A stretch of DNA of 64,000 nucleotides from Clostridia bacterium (lineage in GTDB: Bacteria; Bacillota; Clostridia; Oscillospirales; Acutalibacteraceae), in the NCBI GenBank assembly GCA_017410585.1, contig JAFQQM010000009.1, positions 89,289 through 153,288 of the forward strand. The letters are read 5' to 3'. The position numbers and the translations under genes were made by a program. This document shows positions 34,238 to 42,187 of this stretch, piece after piece. The first letter of the stretch is position 1. The number at the start of each line of letters is the position of its first letter. A model generated the notes under the pieces. It saw only the letters and a list, made by a program, of their open reading frames with translations. It was not told the origin of the DNA and searched no databases.

Positions 34238-35199
34238 TCACCCCGTCGCTGCGCGCAGGGCGTAGCGTCATCAGTTATTCTTTTGACGTGCTGATCGCGG
34301 TGGCGGCGCTGACCGTATTCTCGTACGTGCAATACGGCTTGCGCCCCGTGTTGGTGGTGCTCATTGCCATCGCCTCGGCGGTGATCTCCGAGACGGTGTG
34401 CTGTCTGCTCTGCCGACGCCGCATCACCCTCGGTGACGGCACCGCCTTCGTTACGGGCGGTCTCATCGGCGTACTGATGTCCCCCATTGTGCCGATCTAC
34501 GTGCCGATCATTGCGTCGGCTTTCGCCATCGTCATTGCCAAAATGCCGTTTGGCGGCAGTGGCCGCAACATCTTCAACCCCGCCGCCGCCGGCGTGGCGT
34601 TGGTCACCGTCTGCTTTGAGCGGTCGATGTCCGCCTTCCCCAACCCGTCGCAAAACGTGCGGCTGTGGTGGGATACTTCCGAAGTGCTGTACCAGAATTC
34701 GGTGGCGGCCACCCTCAAGAGCGGCGGTACCTCCTTTGAGACCTTCACCGACCTGCTGTTTGGCAGTACACCGGGTGCCATCGGCACCACCACCGTGCTG
34801 GTGTTGGTCGCGTGTCTCTTATATCTGCGATTCCGCCGCACCGTCTCTACGGCCGGTTTCATCGCCTATATGCTCACCTGCACCGCGCTGGCGTTGCTGT
34901 TCCCGCGGGCGGAAGGCGATTACTGGCGCAGTGTGATGCTGGAACTGTTTTCCGGCACGCTGTTATTTACCGGTGTGTTTTTCCTGAATGATCCCACCAC
35001 CACGCCGCATCATACCGGCGGTCGGGTGGCTTTTGGCATCCTGCTGGGCGGGATGGTCATGTTACTGCGTCATTTCGGTCAGTACGCCGACGGCGCCTGC
35101 TTTGCCGTGCTCCTGCTCAATCCCTTGGCCCCGATCATCGACCGTTGGACTTGGCAGTTGCACCGTTTTGTGGAAATGAGGTGGATCCGCCGTGAATAA
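34225..35199 (+). CDS. rnfD: RnfD-like membrane flavoprotein subunit
   Basis: 324 aa. Start GTG 34225 (MESIITPSLRAG) after GGGGGG, overlapping rnfC by 13 bases. Eight to ten membrane helices; family motifs GDGTAFVTGGLIG-like and NIFNPAAAGVAL. The covalent-FMN Thr region of RnfD/NqrB (S-G-A-T) aligns by eye with SVAATLK, Thr163, then FGSTPGAIGTTT, so flavinylation is possible though the motif is altered. Followed with an 8-base overlap by rnfE: there is no room for rnfG, which normally lies between. Confidence 0.83.
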   Translation: MESIITPSLRAGRSVISYSFDVLIAVAALTVFSYVQYGLRPVLVVLIAIASAVISETVCCLLCRRRITLGDGTAFVTGGLIGVLMSPIVPIYVPIIASAFAIVIAKMPFGGSGRNIFNPAAAGVALVTVCFERSMSAFPNPSQNVRLWWDTSEVLYQNSVAATLKSGGTSFETFTDLLFGSTPGAIGTTTVLVLVACLLYLRFRRTVSTAGFIAYMLTCTALALLFPRAEGDYWRSVMLELFSGTLLFTGVFFLNDPTTTPHHTGGRVAFGILLGGMVMLLRHFGQYADGACFAVLLLNPLAPIIDRWTWQLHRFVEMRWIRRE

Positions 35200-35875
35200 A
35201 CCGACAGCCTCGCACAGCGGTTGGAAACTCACCACCATCTTCTTTGATACCGCTTTGCGTAACAATCTCGTACTGGTGCAGGCCATCGGCGTCTGCCCCA
35301 TCATTATGGCGGGGGCTGACTTAAAAAGCGGCGTGGCGCTGGCACTTTGCACCCTCATCACCCTGTTGCCGCTGTCCCTGCTGATGTCTTTGATCGGCAA
35401 AAAAGTGGCCAACTGGCTGCAACCGGTGCTGTATACCGGTGTGGCGGCGCTGTTGCTGGTCGGCACGGCCATCGTACTGGATAAATGGGTATCCACCGCA
35501 CTGTACGCCAAACTGCATCTGTTTATCCCGCTGATGGCGGTCAACACCATCGTCAGTTACCGTGTCGGCGGTTTCTCGATCGGCAACCGTCCGGCGGCGG
35601 CCGTGATGGACGCGTTGGCGGCGGCATTCGGCTTTGGTTTAGTCATCGCCATCGTCAGCGCCATCCGTGAATTGGTCAGCACCAACACCATCTGGAATAT
35701 TCCCGTCGGCATCTCGTTGCCGCTACCGGAAGCCGCACAGCCGTTTGCCGCCTTCATCCTGCTCGGTATGATGGCCGCCGGTCTGCAATGGTTGACCCAT
35801 CGCCGTAAGGAAAGCGACGACGAAGTCGAACTGCTGACCGCTGACAACGGAGAGGAGGGGACGGAGAATGCTTGA
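35192..35875 (+). CDS. rnfE: RnfE-like membrane subunit
   Basis: 227 aa, six predicted membrane helices. NNLVLVQAIGVCP (Cys35) matches the conserved LGLCP half-site for the membrane iron centre. The second conserved Cys (E. coli RsxE VTNCIVVGRAE) aligns with VNTIVSYRVG, so Thr119 replaces it. RnfE normally pairs with RnfA to hold a 2Fe-2S cluster by two Cys from each. Overlaps rnfD and rnfA. Confidence 0.83.
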   Translation: MNKPTASHSGWKLTTIFFDTALRNNLVLVQAIGVCPIIMAGADLKSGVALALCTLITLLPLSLLMSLIGKKVANWLQPVLYTGVAALLLVGTAIVLDKWVSTALYAKLHLFIPLMAVNTIVSYRVGGFSIGNRPAAAVMDALAAAFGFGLVIAIVSAIRELVSTNTIWNIPVGISLPLPEAAQPFAAFILLGMMAAGLQWLTHRRKESDDEVELLTADNGEEGTENA

Positions 35876-36452
35876 TCTGTTACTGTACTTTTTAGCGGCC
35901 GCGCTGTTCTCCAATCTGGTGTTATCCACCGGTTTCGGCTCGTCGCTGTTGTTGCGTGTCACCCGTCGCCCAAAGGAACTCTTGTGGTTTTCTGCCACCA
36001 TGCTGTTGTTCGCGGTACTGACCACCGTCAGCACCTACTACGTACTGCCGCTGTTTGCCTTTCCGGGCGGGCACTATCTTCGCCCGTTGGCGGTCATTGC
36101 GGCCGTCACCTTGCTGTATCTCCTCGTCGTACTACTTTTGAAAAACTGCCTGCCCGCGTGGTACAAGCGGACCGAACTCTGGTTACCGATGGCCGCGTAT
36201 AACAACGTGGTGGTGGGACTTTGTCTCATTACCAACCATCTGTTTGCGGTCAGCCTGCTCGGTGCTGTCGGTATCGCCATCGGGGCGGTGGCGGGGTTCT
36301 GCCTGCTGTCGCTGTTGGTGGCCGAGGCACGCGAACAGTTGGATCACTCCGATATGCCCCGTGCCTTCCGCGGTCTGCCCATCACCCTGCTTTGGTTTGG
36401 GTTGATGGCGCTTGCCATGCTCGGATTCTCGTCTTCTATTTCCTTCATTTAA
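35868..36452 (+). CDS. rnfA: RnfA-like membrane subunit
   Basis: 194 aa, six predicted helices and the right length for RnfA; C-terminal PRAFRGLPITL matches the family PAPFRGNAIAL. Both cluster cysteines are lost: the LGLCPF site reads FGSSLL (Ser26) and the TTNCAVLG site reads AYNNVVVG (Asn113). So this subunit cannot supply its usual Fe-S ligands. rnfB would normally follow; instead a glycosidase-like gene starts 17 bases on. Confidence 0.8.
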   Translation: MLDLLLYFLAAALFSNLVLSTGFGSSLLLRVTRRPKELLWFSATMLLFAVLTTVSTYYVLPLFAFPGGHYLRPLAVIAAVTLLYLLVVLLLKNCLPAWYKRTELWLPMAAYNNVVVGLCLITNHLFAVSLLGAVGIAIGAVAGFCLLSLLVAEAREQLDHSDMPRAFRGLPITLLWFGLMALAMLGFSSSISFI

Positions 36453-36468
36453 ACAAAGGAGGTGCCCG

Positions 36469-37644
36469 ATGAAACCCAGAAAAATTCGCCGGCATTATTC
36501 TCCGAAACGCCGCAATCCCTACCGCCGCCGTCAAAATGCGTGGAAGACGGTGGGCGCCGTTGTCGGCTGTATCGCCATCATTGCTCTCGGTGTACTGGCA
36601 GGAAAATGGCTGTTTGACGGCGTTAAGCCGCCGGTCAGCGATCCTCCCTCCGGCTCGACCTCCTCTTCCTCTTCGACCGGTACCACAACCACCCAAACGC
36701 CGCCGACACAGACGCCCGCAGACACCACGCCGCAACTGGACGGGGTCAAGGCGTTTTATCTGCCGCACACGGCGCTGAACAACACCGAAGCCTTCAAAAA
36801 AACGCTGGCGGACGCCAAGAAAGCCGGATTTAACGGCGTGGTATTGGAACTCAAAGACAGCGTCGGGCGGGTGTATTTTCAGACCACCGCCAAAGCCGCC
36901 AAAGATTTCGGCGCAGTACAGGCGAATGCGGTCAGCAAAGAACAGTTGCAGACCTTGCTGGCGGCCTGCGAGGAACAGGAGATGCTGGCGGTCGGCTATC
37001 TGTACGCGTTTTACGACCGCACCTATCGGTCGATGGACGCCATTATTGAGTACTATGCCGAAGGCAGTATGACCGATTGGCTGGACAGCGCCCCCGGCAG
37101 GGGAAAAACGTGGCTCAATCCCTATAAACCCGCCGCACGCAGTTATTTGGTGGGGTTGGGAGAAGAGTTGCAGGAACTCGGTTTTACCGCCCTCATCTAC
37201 GACGGCGTGCAGTTCCCCTTCCAGCGTCAGGCCGCCTTCTTTGACAACTCGCTGAGCAACCAACTGAAACCCGAAATGGCCCCCTTGCAGGCGTTTGTGG
37301 AAGAAGCGGAGGCCGCGCTTTCGAAATGCCAACTCAGCATCTGTTGCACCGGCACCGCCGCGACCGGCACCGGTACCGATATCTACGGCAGCGACAATCC
37401 GCTGAAACTCGGCAGTCGATTGATCTCCCCGTTGCTCCCCGCCACCGGCACCAAAGCGCAACTGGATAAGATCGTTTTCCGTGCCGAAGAACTCCAAGCG
37501 GACGCTCCGGCGCTGTTGCCGTGGTTGGCGATCGACGGCTTGAACGCCAAGCAGATCCAAGCGAATATCGGCGCGGTCGGAGACCTGCCGTACGTGCTGT
37601 ATAACCCCGCAGGAAACTACGATTTTACCGCCCTTTCCAACTGA
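36469..37644 (+). CDS. Membrane-anchored glycoside-hydrolase-like protein (DUF4015-type)
   Basis: 391 aa, ATG after AAAGGAGG. Basic N-terminus, one membrane anchor (about residues 27-45), a Ser/Thr/Pro linker (about 55-90), then a TIM-barrel-like domain: GVKAFYLPHTALNN, GFNGVVLELKDSVGRV, LGFTALIYDGVQFP. This order resembles putative glycosidases of the DUF4015 group, predicted to act outside the membrane on polysaccharide. Start 16 bases after rnfA implies co-transcription. Substrate unknown. Confidence 0.7.
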   Translation: MKPRKIRRHYSPKRRNPYRRRQNAWKTVGAVVGCIAIIALGVLAGKWLFDGVKPPVSDPPSGSTSSSSSTGTTTTQTPPTQTPADTTPQLDGVKAFYLPHTALNNTEAFKKTLADAKKAGFNGVVLELKDSVGRVYFQTTAKAAKDFGAVQANAVSKEQLQTLLAACEEQEMLAVGYLYAFYDRTYRSMDAIIEYYAEGSMTDWLDSAPGRGKTWLNPYKPAARSYLVGLGEELQELGFTALIYDGVQFPFQRQAAFFDNSLSNQLKPEMAPLQAFVEEAEAALSKCQLSICCTGTAATGTGTDIYGSDNPLKLGSRLISPLLPATGTKAQLDKIVFRAEELQADAPALLPWLAIDGLNAKQIQANIGAVGDLPYVLYNPAGNYDFTALSN

Positions 37645-37660
37645 ATTTTCCCCTTTTCAC

Positions 37661-37705
37661 AAGGACTTGACACTCCCCCAAACGGGAGGTCAAGTCCTTG
37701 TTTGT
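37661..37705 (+). terminator. Terminator of the rnf-glycosidase unit
   Basis: Long stem AAGGACTTGAC...GTCAAGTCCTT with an inner TCCC/GGGA extension, then a T-rich tail. Confidence 0.8.
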
Positions 37706-37777
37706 TTTTACAAAATTCGACAGTAAAATTTGTAAAAATTTCCTAGAAAATTAACACCGGTTTTTTTAGAAAACCCC

Positions 37778-37806
37778 TTGCAATTTTCGCTAAATGCGTA
37801 TATAAT
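37778..37806 (+). promoter_or_regulatory. dcw cluster promoter
   Basis: TTGCAA, 17-base spacer, TATAAT, directly before the MraZ-box repeats. Confidence 0.8.
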
Positions 37807-37819
37807 AGACCCATAAGGG

Positions 37820-37852
37820 TGGAAAGTGGTGCGAAATGGTTTGAAGTGGTGA
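37820..37852 (+). promoter_or_regulatory. MraZ operator repeats
   Basis: TGG-starting repeats at 37820, 37827, 37837 and 37847; the last three are exactly 10 bp apart (GTGGTG, ATGGTT, GTGGTG), as in known MraZ boxes. They lie just downstream of the -10, so MraZ can repress its own operon. Confidence 0.65.
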
Positions 37853-37940
37853 ATTTTCAACACTTTCAACGAACTTTTCAACATCACTGTGAAAGCAGTG
37901 GAAACCACCGACAACACCACACACGAAAGGAGGCAGGCAG

Positions 37941-38360
37941 ATGCTCGGTAAATATCAGCACAACGTGGACGCTAAAGGGCGTATGTTCGTTCCGGCGAAG
38001 TTTCGCGCCGAACTGGGCGAGTCGTTCGTCGCGGCGGCGGTGATGGATCATTGCATCTGTCTGTATTCTCTGGATGAGTGGAACGAGCGTATGGCCAAGT
38101 TGAGCGATCAACCGATGACCAAAGAGGTCCGCAAGTTGTCCCGTTATCTGGCCTCCCACGCTTGTGACGTCGACATCGACGCGCAGGGCCGTATCAACCT
38201 CAAGAAGGAGTTGCTGGAATACGCCTCCATCGAAAAGGAAGCGCTGGTCATCGGTGCCGGCACCCGCGCCGAGATCTGGAATCCGTCGCTGTATGAGCAG
38301 GCGATGGAAGAAATGGACGATGACGAGATCGAAACAGCCTTGGCTGTTGCTTTGTTCTGA
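37941..38360 (+). CDS. mraZ: Transcriptional regulator MraZ
   Basis: 139 aa. Two AbrB-like halves: GKYQHNVDAKGRMFVPAKFR at the start and DIDAQGRINLKKELLEYA near residue 75, the DXXGR signatures of the ring-forming MraZ family. Represses the dcw operon through the repeats at 37820-37852. Stop overlaps the rsmH start (TGATG). Confidence 0.95.
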   Translation: MLGKYQHNVDAKGRMFVPAKFRAELGESFVAAAVMDHCICLYSLDEWNERMAKLSDQPMTKEVRKLSRYLASHACDVDIDAQGRINLKKELLEYASIEKEALVIGAGTRAEIWNPSLYEQAMEEMDDDEIETALAVALF

Positions 38361-39298
38361 TGGGTACGTATCATCTGCCGGTGCTGTTGCAACCGACCAT
38401 CGAAGCGCTGGATATCCGTCCGGACGGCATCTACGTTGACGGTACCGCCGGCGGCGGAGGACATTCCTTTGAAATCGCTTCGCGGCTGACTACCGGTCAT
38501 TTGTATTCGCTCGATCGCGACCCCGACGCCATTGCCGAAGCCGGCAAGCGGCTGGCAGGTCTGCCTGCCACGGTGGTACACTCCAATTTCACCGAGATGG
38601 ACAAGGTCTTGGCCGAATACGGTGTGGAAGGCGTAGACGGCATATTGCTGGACATCGGCGTCTCCTCTCATCAGTTGGATACCGCCGATCGCGGATTTTC
38701 GTTCCATATGGATGCGCCGCTGGATATGCGGATGAGCCAAAGCGGACCGACCGCCGCCGATCTCATCAACACCGCCGATGAGCGCGAGATCGCGCGCATT
38801 CTCTGGGAATACGGCGAGGAAAAATTTTCCCGCCAGATCGCCCGCCGGATCGTGGCGGCGCGAAAGGACAAGCCTATTCAAACGACCTTTGAATTATCCG
38901 ACCTCATCTGCGACAGCGTTCCGGCGGCCTACCGCCGTGCCGGACATCCTGCCAGAAAGTCGTTTCAGGCGATCCGTATTGCCGTCAACGGCGAGTTGGA
39001 TTGCCTCTCTGAAGCGCTGGATACCGCGTTTTCCTGCTTGAAGGAAGGCGGACGGTTGGCGATCATCACCTTCCATTCGTTGGAAGATCGCATCGTTAAA
39101 CAGCGATTTGCCGGTTGGCGGCAGGGATGTACCTGCCCACCGGAATTTCCCGTCTGCGTATGCGGACGGACACCGGCCGCCGAACCGGCCATCCGCAAGC
39201 CGATCACGGCCACGCCGGAGGAGGAAGCGGAAAATCCCCGCAGTCGCAGTGCCAAACTGCGTTGCATCATCAAACGGCACGAACCGTACAACGAGTAA
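38360..39298 (+). CDS. rsmH: 16S rRNA (cytosine 1402-N4)-methyltransferase
   Basis: 312 aa. SAM site YVDGTAGGGGHS near residue 30; GILLDIGVSSHQLD and ERGFSF-like DRGFSFHMDAPLDMRM are MraW/RsmH signatures. Methylates C1402 in the ribosomal P site. Normal second gene of the cluster. Confidence 0.96.
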   Translation: MGTYHLPVLLQPTIEALDIRPDGIYVDGTAGGGGHSFEIASRLTTGHLYSLDRDPDAIAEAGKRLAGLPATVVHSNFTEMDKVLAEYGVEGVDGILLDIGVSSHQLDTADRGFSFHMDAPLDMRMSQSGPTAADLINTADEREIARILWEYGEEKFSRQIARRIVAARKDKPIQTTFELSDLICDSVPAAYRRAGHPARKSFQAIRIAVNGELDCLSEALDTAFSCLKEGGRLAIITFHSLEDRIVKQRFAGWRQGCTCPPEFPVCVCGRTPAAEPAIRKPITATPEEEAENPRSRSAKLRCIIKRHEPYNE

Positions 39299-39315
39299 GA
39301 AAGGAGTGACACCCG

Positions 39316-39783
39316 ATGGCACAGCAAGCGTATGACCTCTCGATGTTTGAGGAAAAGAAACCGAGCGTCGTCGCCTTAAAACCGAATAAAAAGGCGATCC
39401 GCGCCGACAAGCGGCAACATCGGGTGCAATCCACCCTCAATATGCTGGCCACCATCGTCAGTGCCGCGGCGGTTTTGACCGTCGTGTTGCTGATGATCTT
39501 TGCGCGCGTCCGCATTACCGAACTGAACAACGCCATCGAAACGGCGCAGGAGGAAATGCAGATTCTGCAAAGTGAAAACGTCCGTCTCAAAGGGGAAATT
39601 GCCGAAGCGGCCAGCCCCGATAAAGTGGATGCGTATGCCAAGGAACACGGTATGGTAAAGATCGAGCCCAACCAGATCCACTATTTCTCGGTGGATTCGG
39701 CCGATCGCGCCGAAATTCCCGATGACGCAAACGGGAATTTTTTCTCCACACTTTGGAACGGCATCGTCAGCTTATTTTCGTAA
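39316..39783 (+). CDS. ftsL: Cell division protein FtsL-like
   Basis: 155 aa. Basic cytoplasmic N-terminus, one membrane helix (about residues 43-64), a leucine-zipper-like coiled coil (ELNNAIETAQEEMQILQSEN) and DKVDAYAKEHGMVK, typical of FtsL. Position between rsmH and the PBP gene supports it. Member of the FtsQLB divisome subcomplex. Confidence 0.85.
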   Translation: MAQQAYDLSMFEEKKPSVVALKPNKKAIRADKRQHRVQSTLNMLATIVSAAAVLTVVLLMIFARVRITELNNAIETAQEEMQILQSENVRLKGEIAEAASPDKVDAYAKEHGMVKIEPNQIHYFSVDSADRAEIPDDANGNFFSTLWNGIVSLFS

Positions 39784-39835
39784 CGCATATTCGCCCGTGG
39801 GAGTCATACAATAAAAAGGGCTCCCCCAACCGGCC

Positions 39836-39872
39836 AAAGGTCTGAGATGTGGATAGTCTTGGACCTTTTTCC
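39836..39872 (+). terminator. Possible attenuator/terminator between ftsL and the PBP gene
   Basis: AAAGGTC (39836-39842) pairs with GGACCTTT (39861-39868) across an 18-base loop and is followed by T5. A GGGAG/CTCCC pair lies just upstream (39798-39825). The rest of this 134-base gap shows no gene. Confidence 0.5.
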
Positions 39873-39917
39873 TTTTATACGGGCGCGTAATTATTAAAAG
39901 AAAGGGAGGATCCGCCG

Positions 39918-42164
39918 ATGGCAAACGAAAAGAAACCGGTCGCCACCAAACTGCCGACCCGCTCGATGTGGCAGAGAAGCATCGTCGTGTTGATCGTGGT
40001 GGCGCTGCTCACCGTCTTATTGCTCGGCCGCCTGCTGTATCTGCAGGTATTTCAGCACGATTACTGGTCCAAGTTGGCGGTCTCACAGCAGTTGAGCGAT
40101 ACGCTGGTGGATGCCTCCCGCGGTACCATCTACGACCGCAATCACAACGTGCTGGCCGAGTCGGAGCAGGTATGGACGGTCATTATGGACCCGAGCAACA
40201 TTCCCGACGAAGCCACCGCCACCGTCATCGCCGATGAACTGTCGGTGATGTTTGAGGTGGATCGTGAGCGTTTGTACAACCGCGCTACCGACACCTCCTC
40301 GCAGTATGCGGTGGTGGTGCAGAAGATCGAGCGGCCGCTGGTGGAACTGTTCATCGAGTGGGTAGAGAAAAAGGAACTCAGCGACAAAGGCGTGTTCCGC
40401 ATCATTTCCGACTACACCCGCTCGTATCCGCAGGGATCGCTCGCTTCGACGGTCATCGGCTTCTGCGGTGCCGACTACTACGGTCTGTACGGGTTGGAAG
40501 CGCAGTACGACGAGGTGCTGTCCGGCGTGCCGGGGCGCATCGTCACCGCGCAAAACGGCGTGGGCAACGATATGTCGATTGCGCTGACCTACGAAAAGAC
40601 GGTGGATGCGGAAGACGGCAACAGTCTGGTGCTGACCATCGACTCCACCATCCAGCATTTTGCAGAAAAATATCTGGACGAAGCCATCGTCAACTCGGAG
40701 GCGACCAACCGCGGTATCTGTCTGGTCATGAACGTCAACACCGGCGCCATCCTCGCCTGCGCGGTATCCGGTGACTACGACCCCAACGACCCGTTTACGG
40801 TGTACGATACCTCCGCCGCGGAGGCAATCGCCGCCATTCAGGACGAAGAAGAGCGCAGTGCCGCACGCACCGCCGCTTTGCAAAAGCAATGGACCAACAA
40901 GGCGGTCTCGGAATACTATGAACCCGGTTCGGTCTTTAAGATCTTTACCGCGGCGATGGCGGTGGATGCCGGCATCAACGTGACCGGCGATATCACCTAC
41001 TGCCCCGGTTACCTTCAGGTCGGCCCCGACATCATCAACTGTCACTATCTGGCCGGTCACGGGTCGCAGACCTTTGCCGAGACGCTGTCCCACTCCTGCA
41101 ATCCGGCATTTGCCAAACTGGGTATGGAGATCACCGGCAGCCTCTATTTCAAATATTTCGTCGGTTTCGGTTTTACCGAACGCACCGGCATTGATATGTT
41201 GGGCGAAGCGGCCCCTTCCACCAGCCTGTATCACGGCAGCAATATGACCCCGTTGGAAGTCGCTTGCCAGTCGATGGGCCAGACCTTTAAGGTCACCCCC
41301 ATCCAAATGATCACCGCCATCTCCGCCATCGCCAACGGCGGTTACCTCGTACAACCGTACGTGGTACAGAGCGTGCTCGACGCGGACGGCAACGTGGTCT
41401 CCGAAGCGAAAAAGACGGTCAAGCGTCAGGTCATCTCCACCTCCGCGGCGCGCGAGGTCAACGAGATGATGCAAGCGGCGGTCGACGGCGGCGGTTGCAA
41501 GAACGTGTACGTAGCCGGCTACCGCGTGGCGGGCAAATCGGGTACTGCCGATGACACCGAGACGAAAGAAAGCGTCTGGGCATCGTTTGGCACCTTCGCC
41601 CCCGGTAACAATCCCGAGATCGCGGTGTTGGCCATCGTTGACGAGCCGCACGGTTTCAACGTACACGGCAGTTACGTGGCGGCGCCGGTCTGCCGACAGG
41701 TGATTGAGGATACCCTCCCCTATCTCGGCATCGAACCGCTGTATACCGAAAAAGAACTCGCCAATCTGTCCACCACCGCCCCCAACGTAGCGGATAAGGA
41801 ATTGGACACCGCCATCAACCTGATCAAAAACGCCGGTCTGGATTACACCGTCGTGGGCGACGGACAGACGGTATTGGAGCAGGTACCGGCGGCAGGCGCG
41901 ACCATCCCGAAGGAAGGCACCGTGGTGCTCTACACCGATCGGGAAACGCTCGGCGAAACGACGGTGGTCCCGAACTTTATCGGGATGTCGCTGACGCAGG
42001 CGACCAACGCCGCCTATGCCGCCGATATCAACCTCATCGTTTCCGGCCTCAGCGTGGAAAGCGGCACCGCCATTTGCTCGTCGCAGGAATGGCCGGAAGG
42101 CACCGTGGTGCCATTGGGTACGGTGATTAACGTTCACTTTGCCTACCAGGACGTGGATGACTGA
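39918..42164 (+). CDS. Class B penicillin-binding protein with PASTA domains (FtsI/SpoVD type)
   Basis: 748 aa, ATG after AAAGGGAGG. Membrane anchor about residues 18-38, dimerisation domain, transpeptidase with SVFK (Ser about 338), SCN (about 392) and KSGTA (about 539). Two C-terminal PASTA domains (about 625-675 and 680-745). Cross-links septal or spore peptidoglycan. The PASTA pair and length fit SpoVD or a PBP2B-like FtsI; the location in the dcw cluster does not separate them. Confidence 0.93.
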   Translation: MANEKKPVATKLPTRSMWQRSIVVLIVVALLTVLLLGRLLYLQVFQHDYWSKLAVSQQLSDTLVDASRGTIYDRNHNVLAESEQVWTVIMDPSNIPDEATATVIADELSVMFEVDRERLYNRATDTSSQYAVVVQKIERPLVELFIEWVEKKELSDKGVFRIISDYTRSYPQGSLASTVIGFCGADYYGLYGLEAQYDEVLSGVPGRIVTAQNGVGNDMSIALTYEKTVDAEDGNSLVLTIDSTIQHFAEKYLDEAIVNSEATNRGICLVMNVNTGAILACAVSGDYDPNDPFTVYDTSAAEAIAAIQDEEERSAARTAALQKQWTNKAVSEYYEPGSVFKIFTAAMAVDAGINVTGDITYCPGYLQVGPDIINCHYLAGHGSQTFAETLSHSCNPAFAKLGMEITGSLYFKYFVGFGFTERTGIDMLGEAAPSTSLYHGSNMTPLEVACQSMGQTFKVTPIQMITAISAIANGGYLVQPYVVQSVLDADGNVVSEAKKTVKRQVISTSAAREVNEMMQAAVDGGGCKNVYVAGYRVAGKSGTADDTETKESVWASFGTFAPGNNPEIAVLAIVDEPHGFNVHGSYVAAPVCRQVIEDTLPYLGIEPLYTEKELANLSTTAPNVADKELDTAINLIKNAGLDYTVVGDGQTVLEQVPAAGATIPKEGTVVLYTDRETLGETTVVPNFIGMSLTQATNAAYAADINLIVSGLSVESGTAICSSQEWPEGTVVPLGTVINVHFAYQDVDD

Positions 42165-42187
42165 TCTCTTTTGAAGGAGGCGTCTGT

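Noticed and set aside
40083..42137. 684-codon minus-strand open frame
   Set aside because: Shadow of the PASTA PBP gene, whose catalytic motifs are intact on the plus strand.
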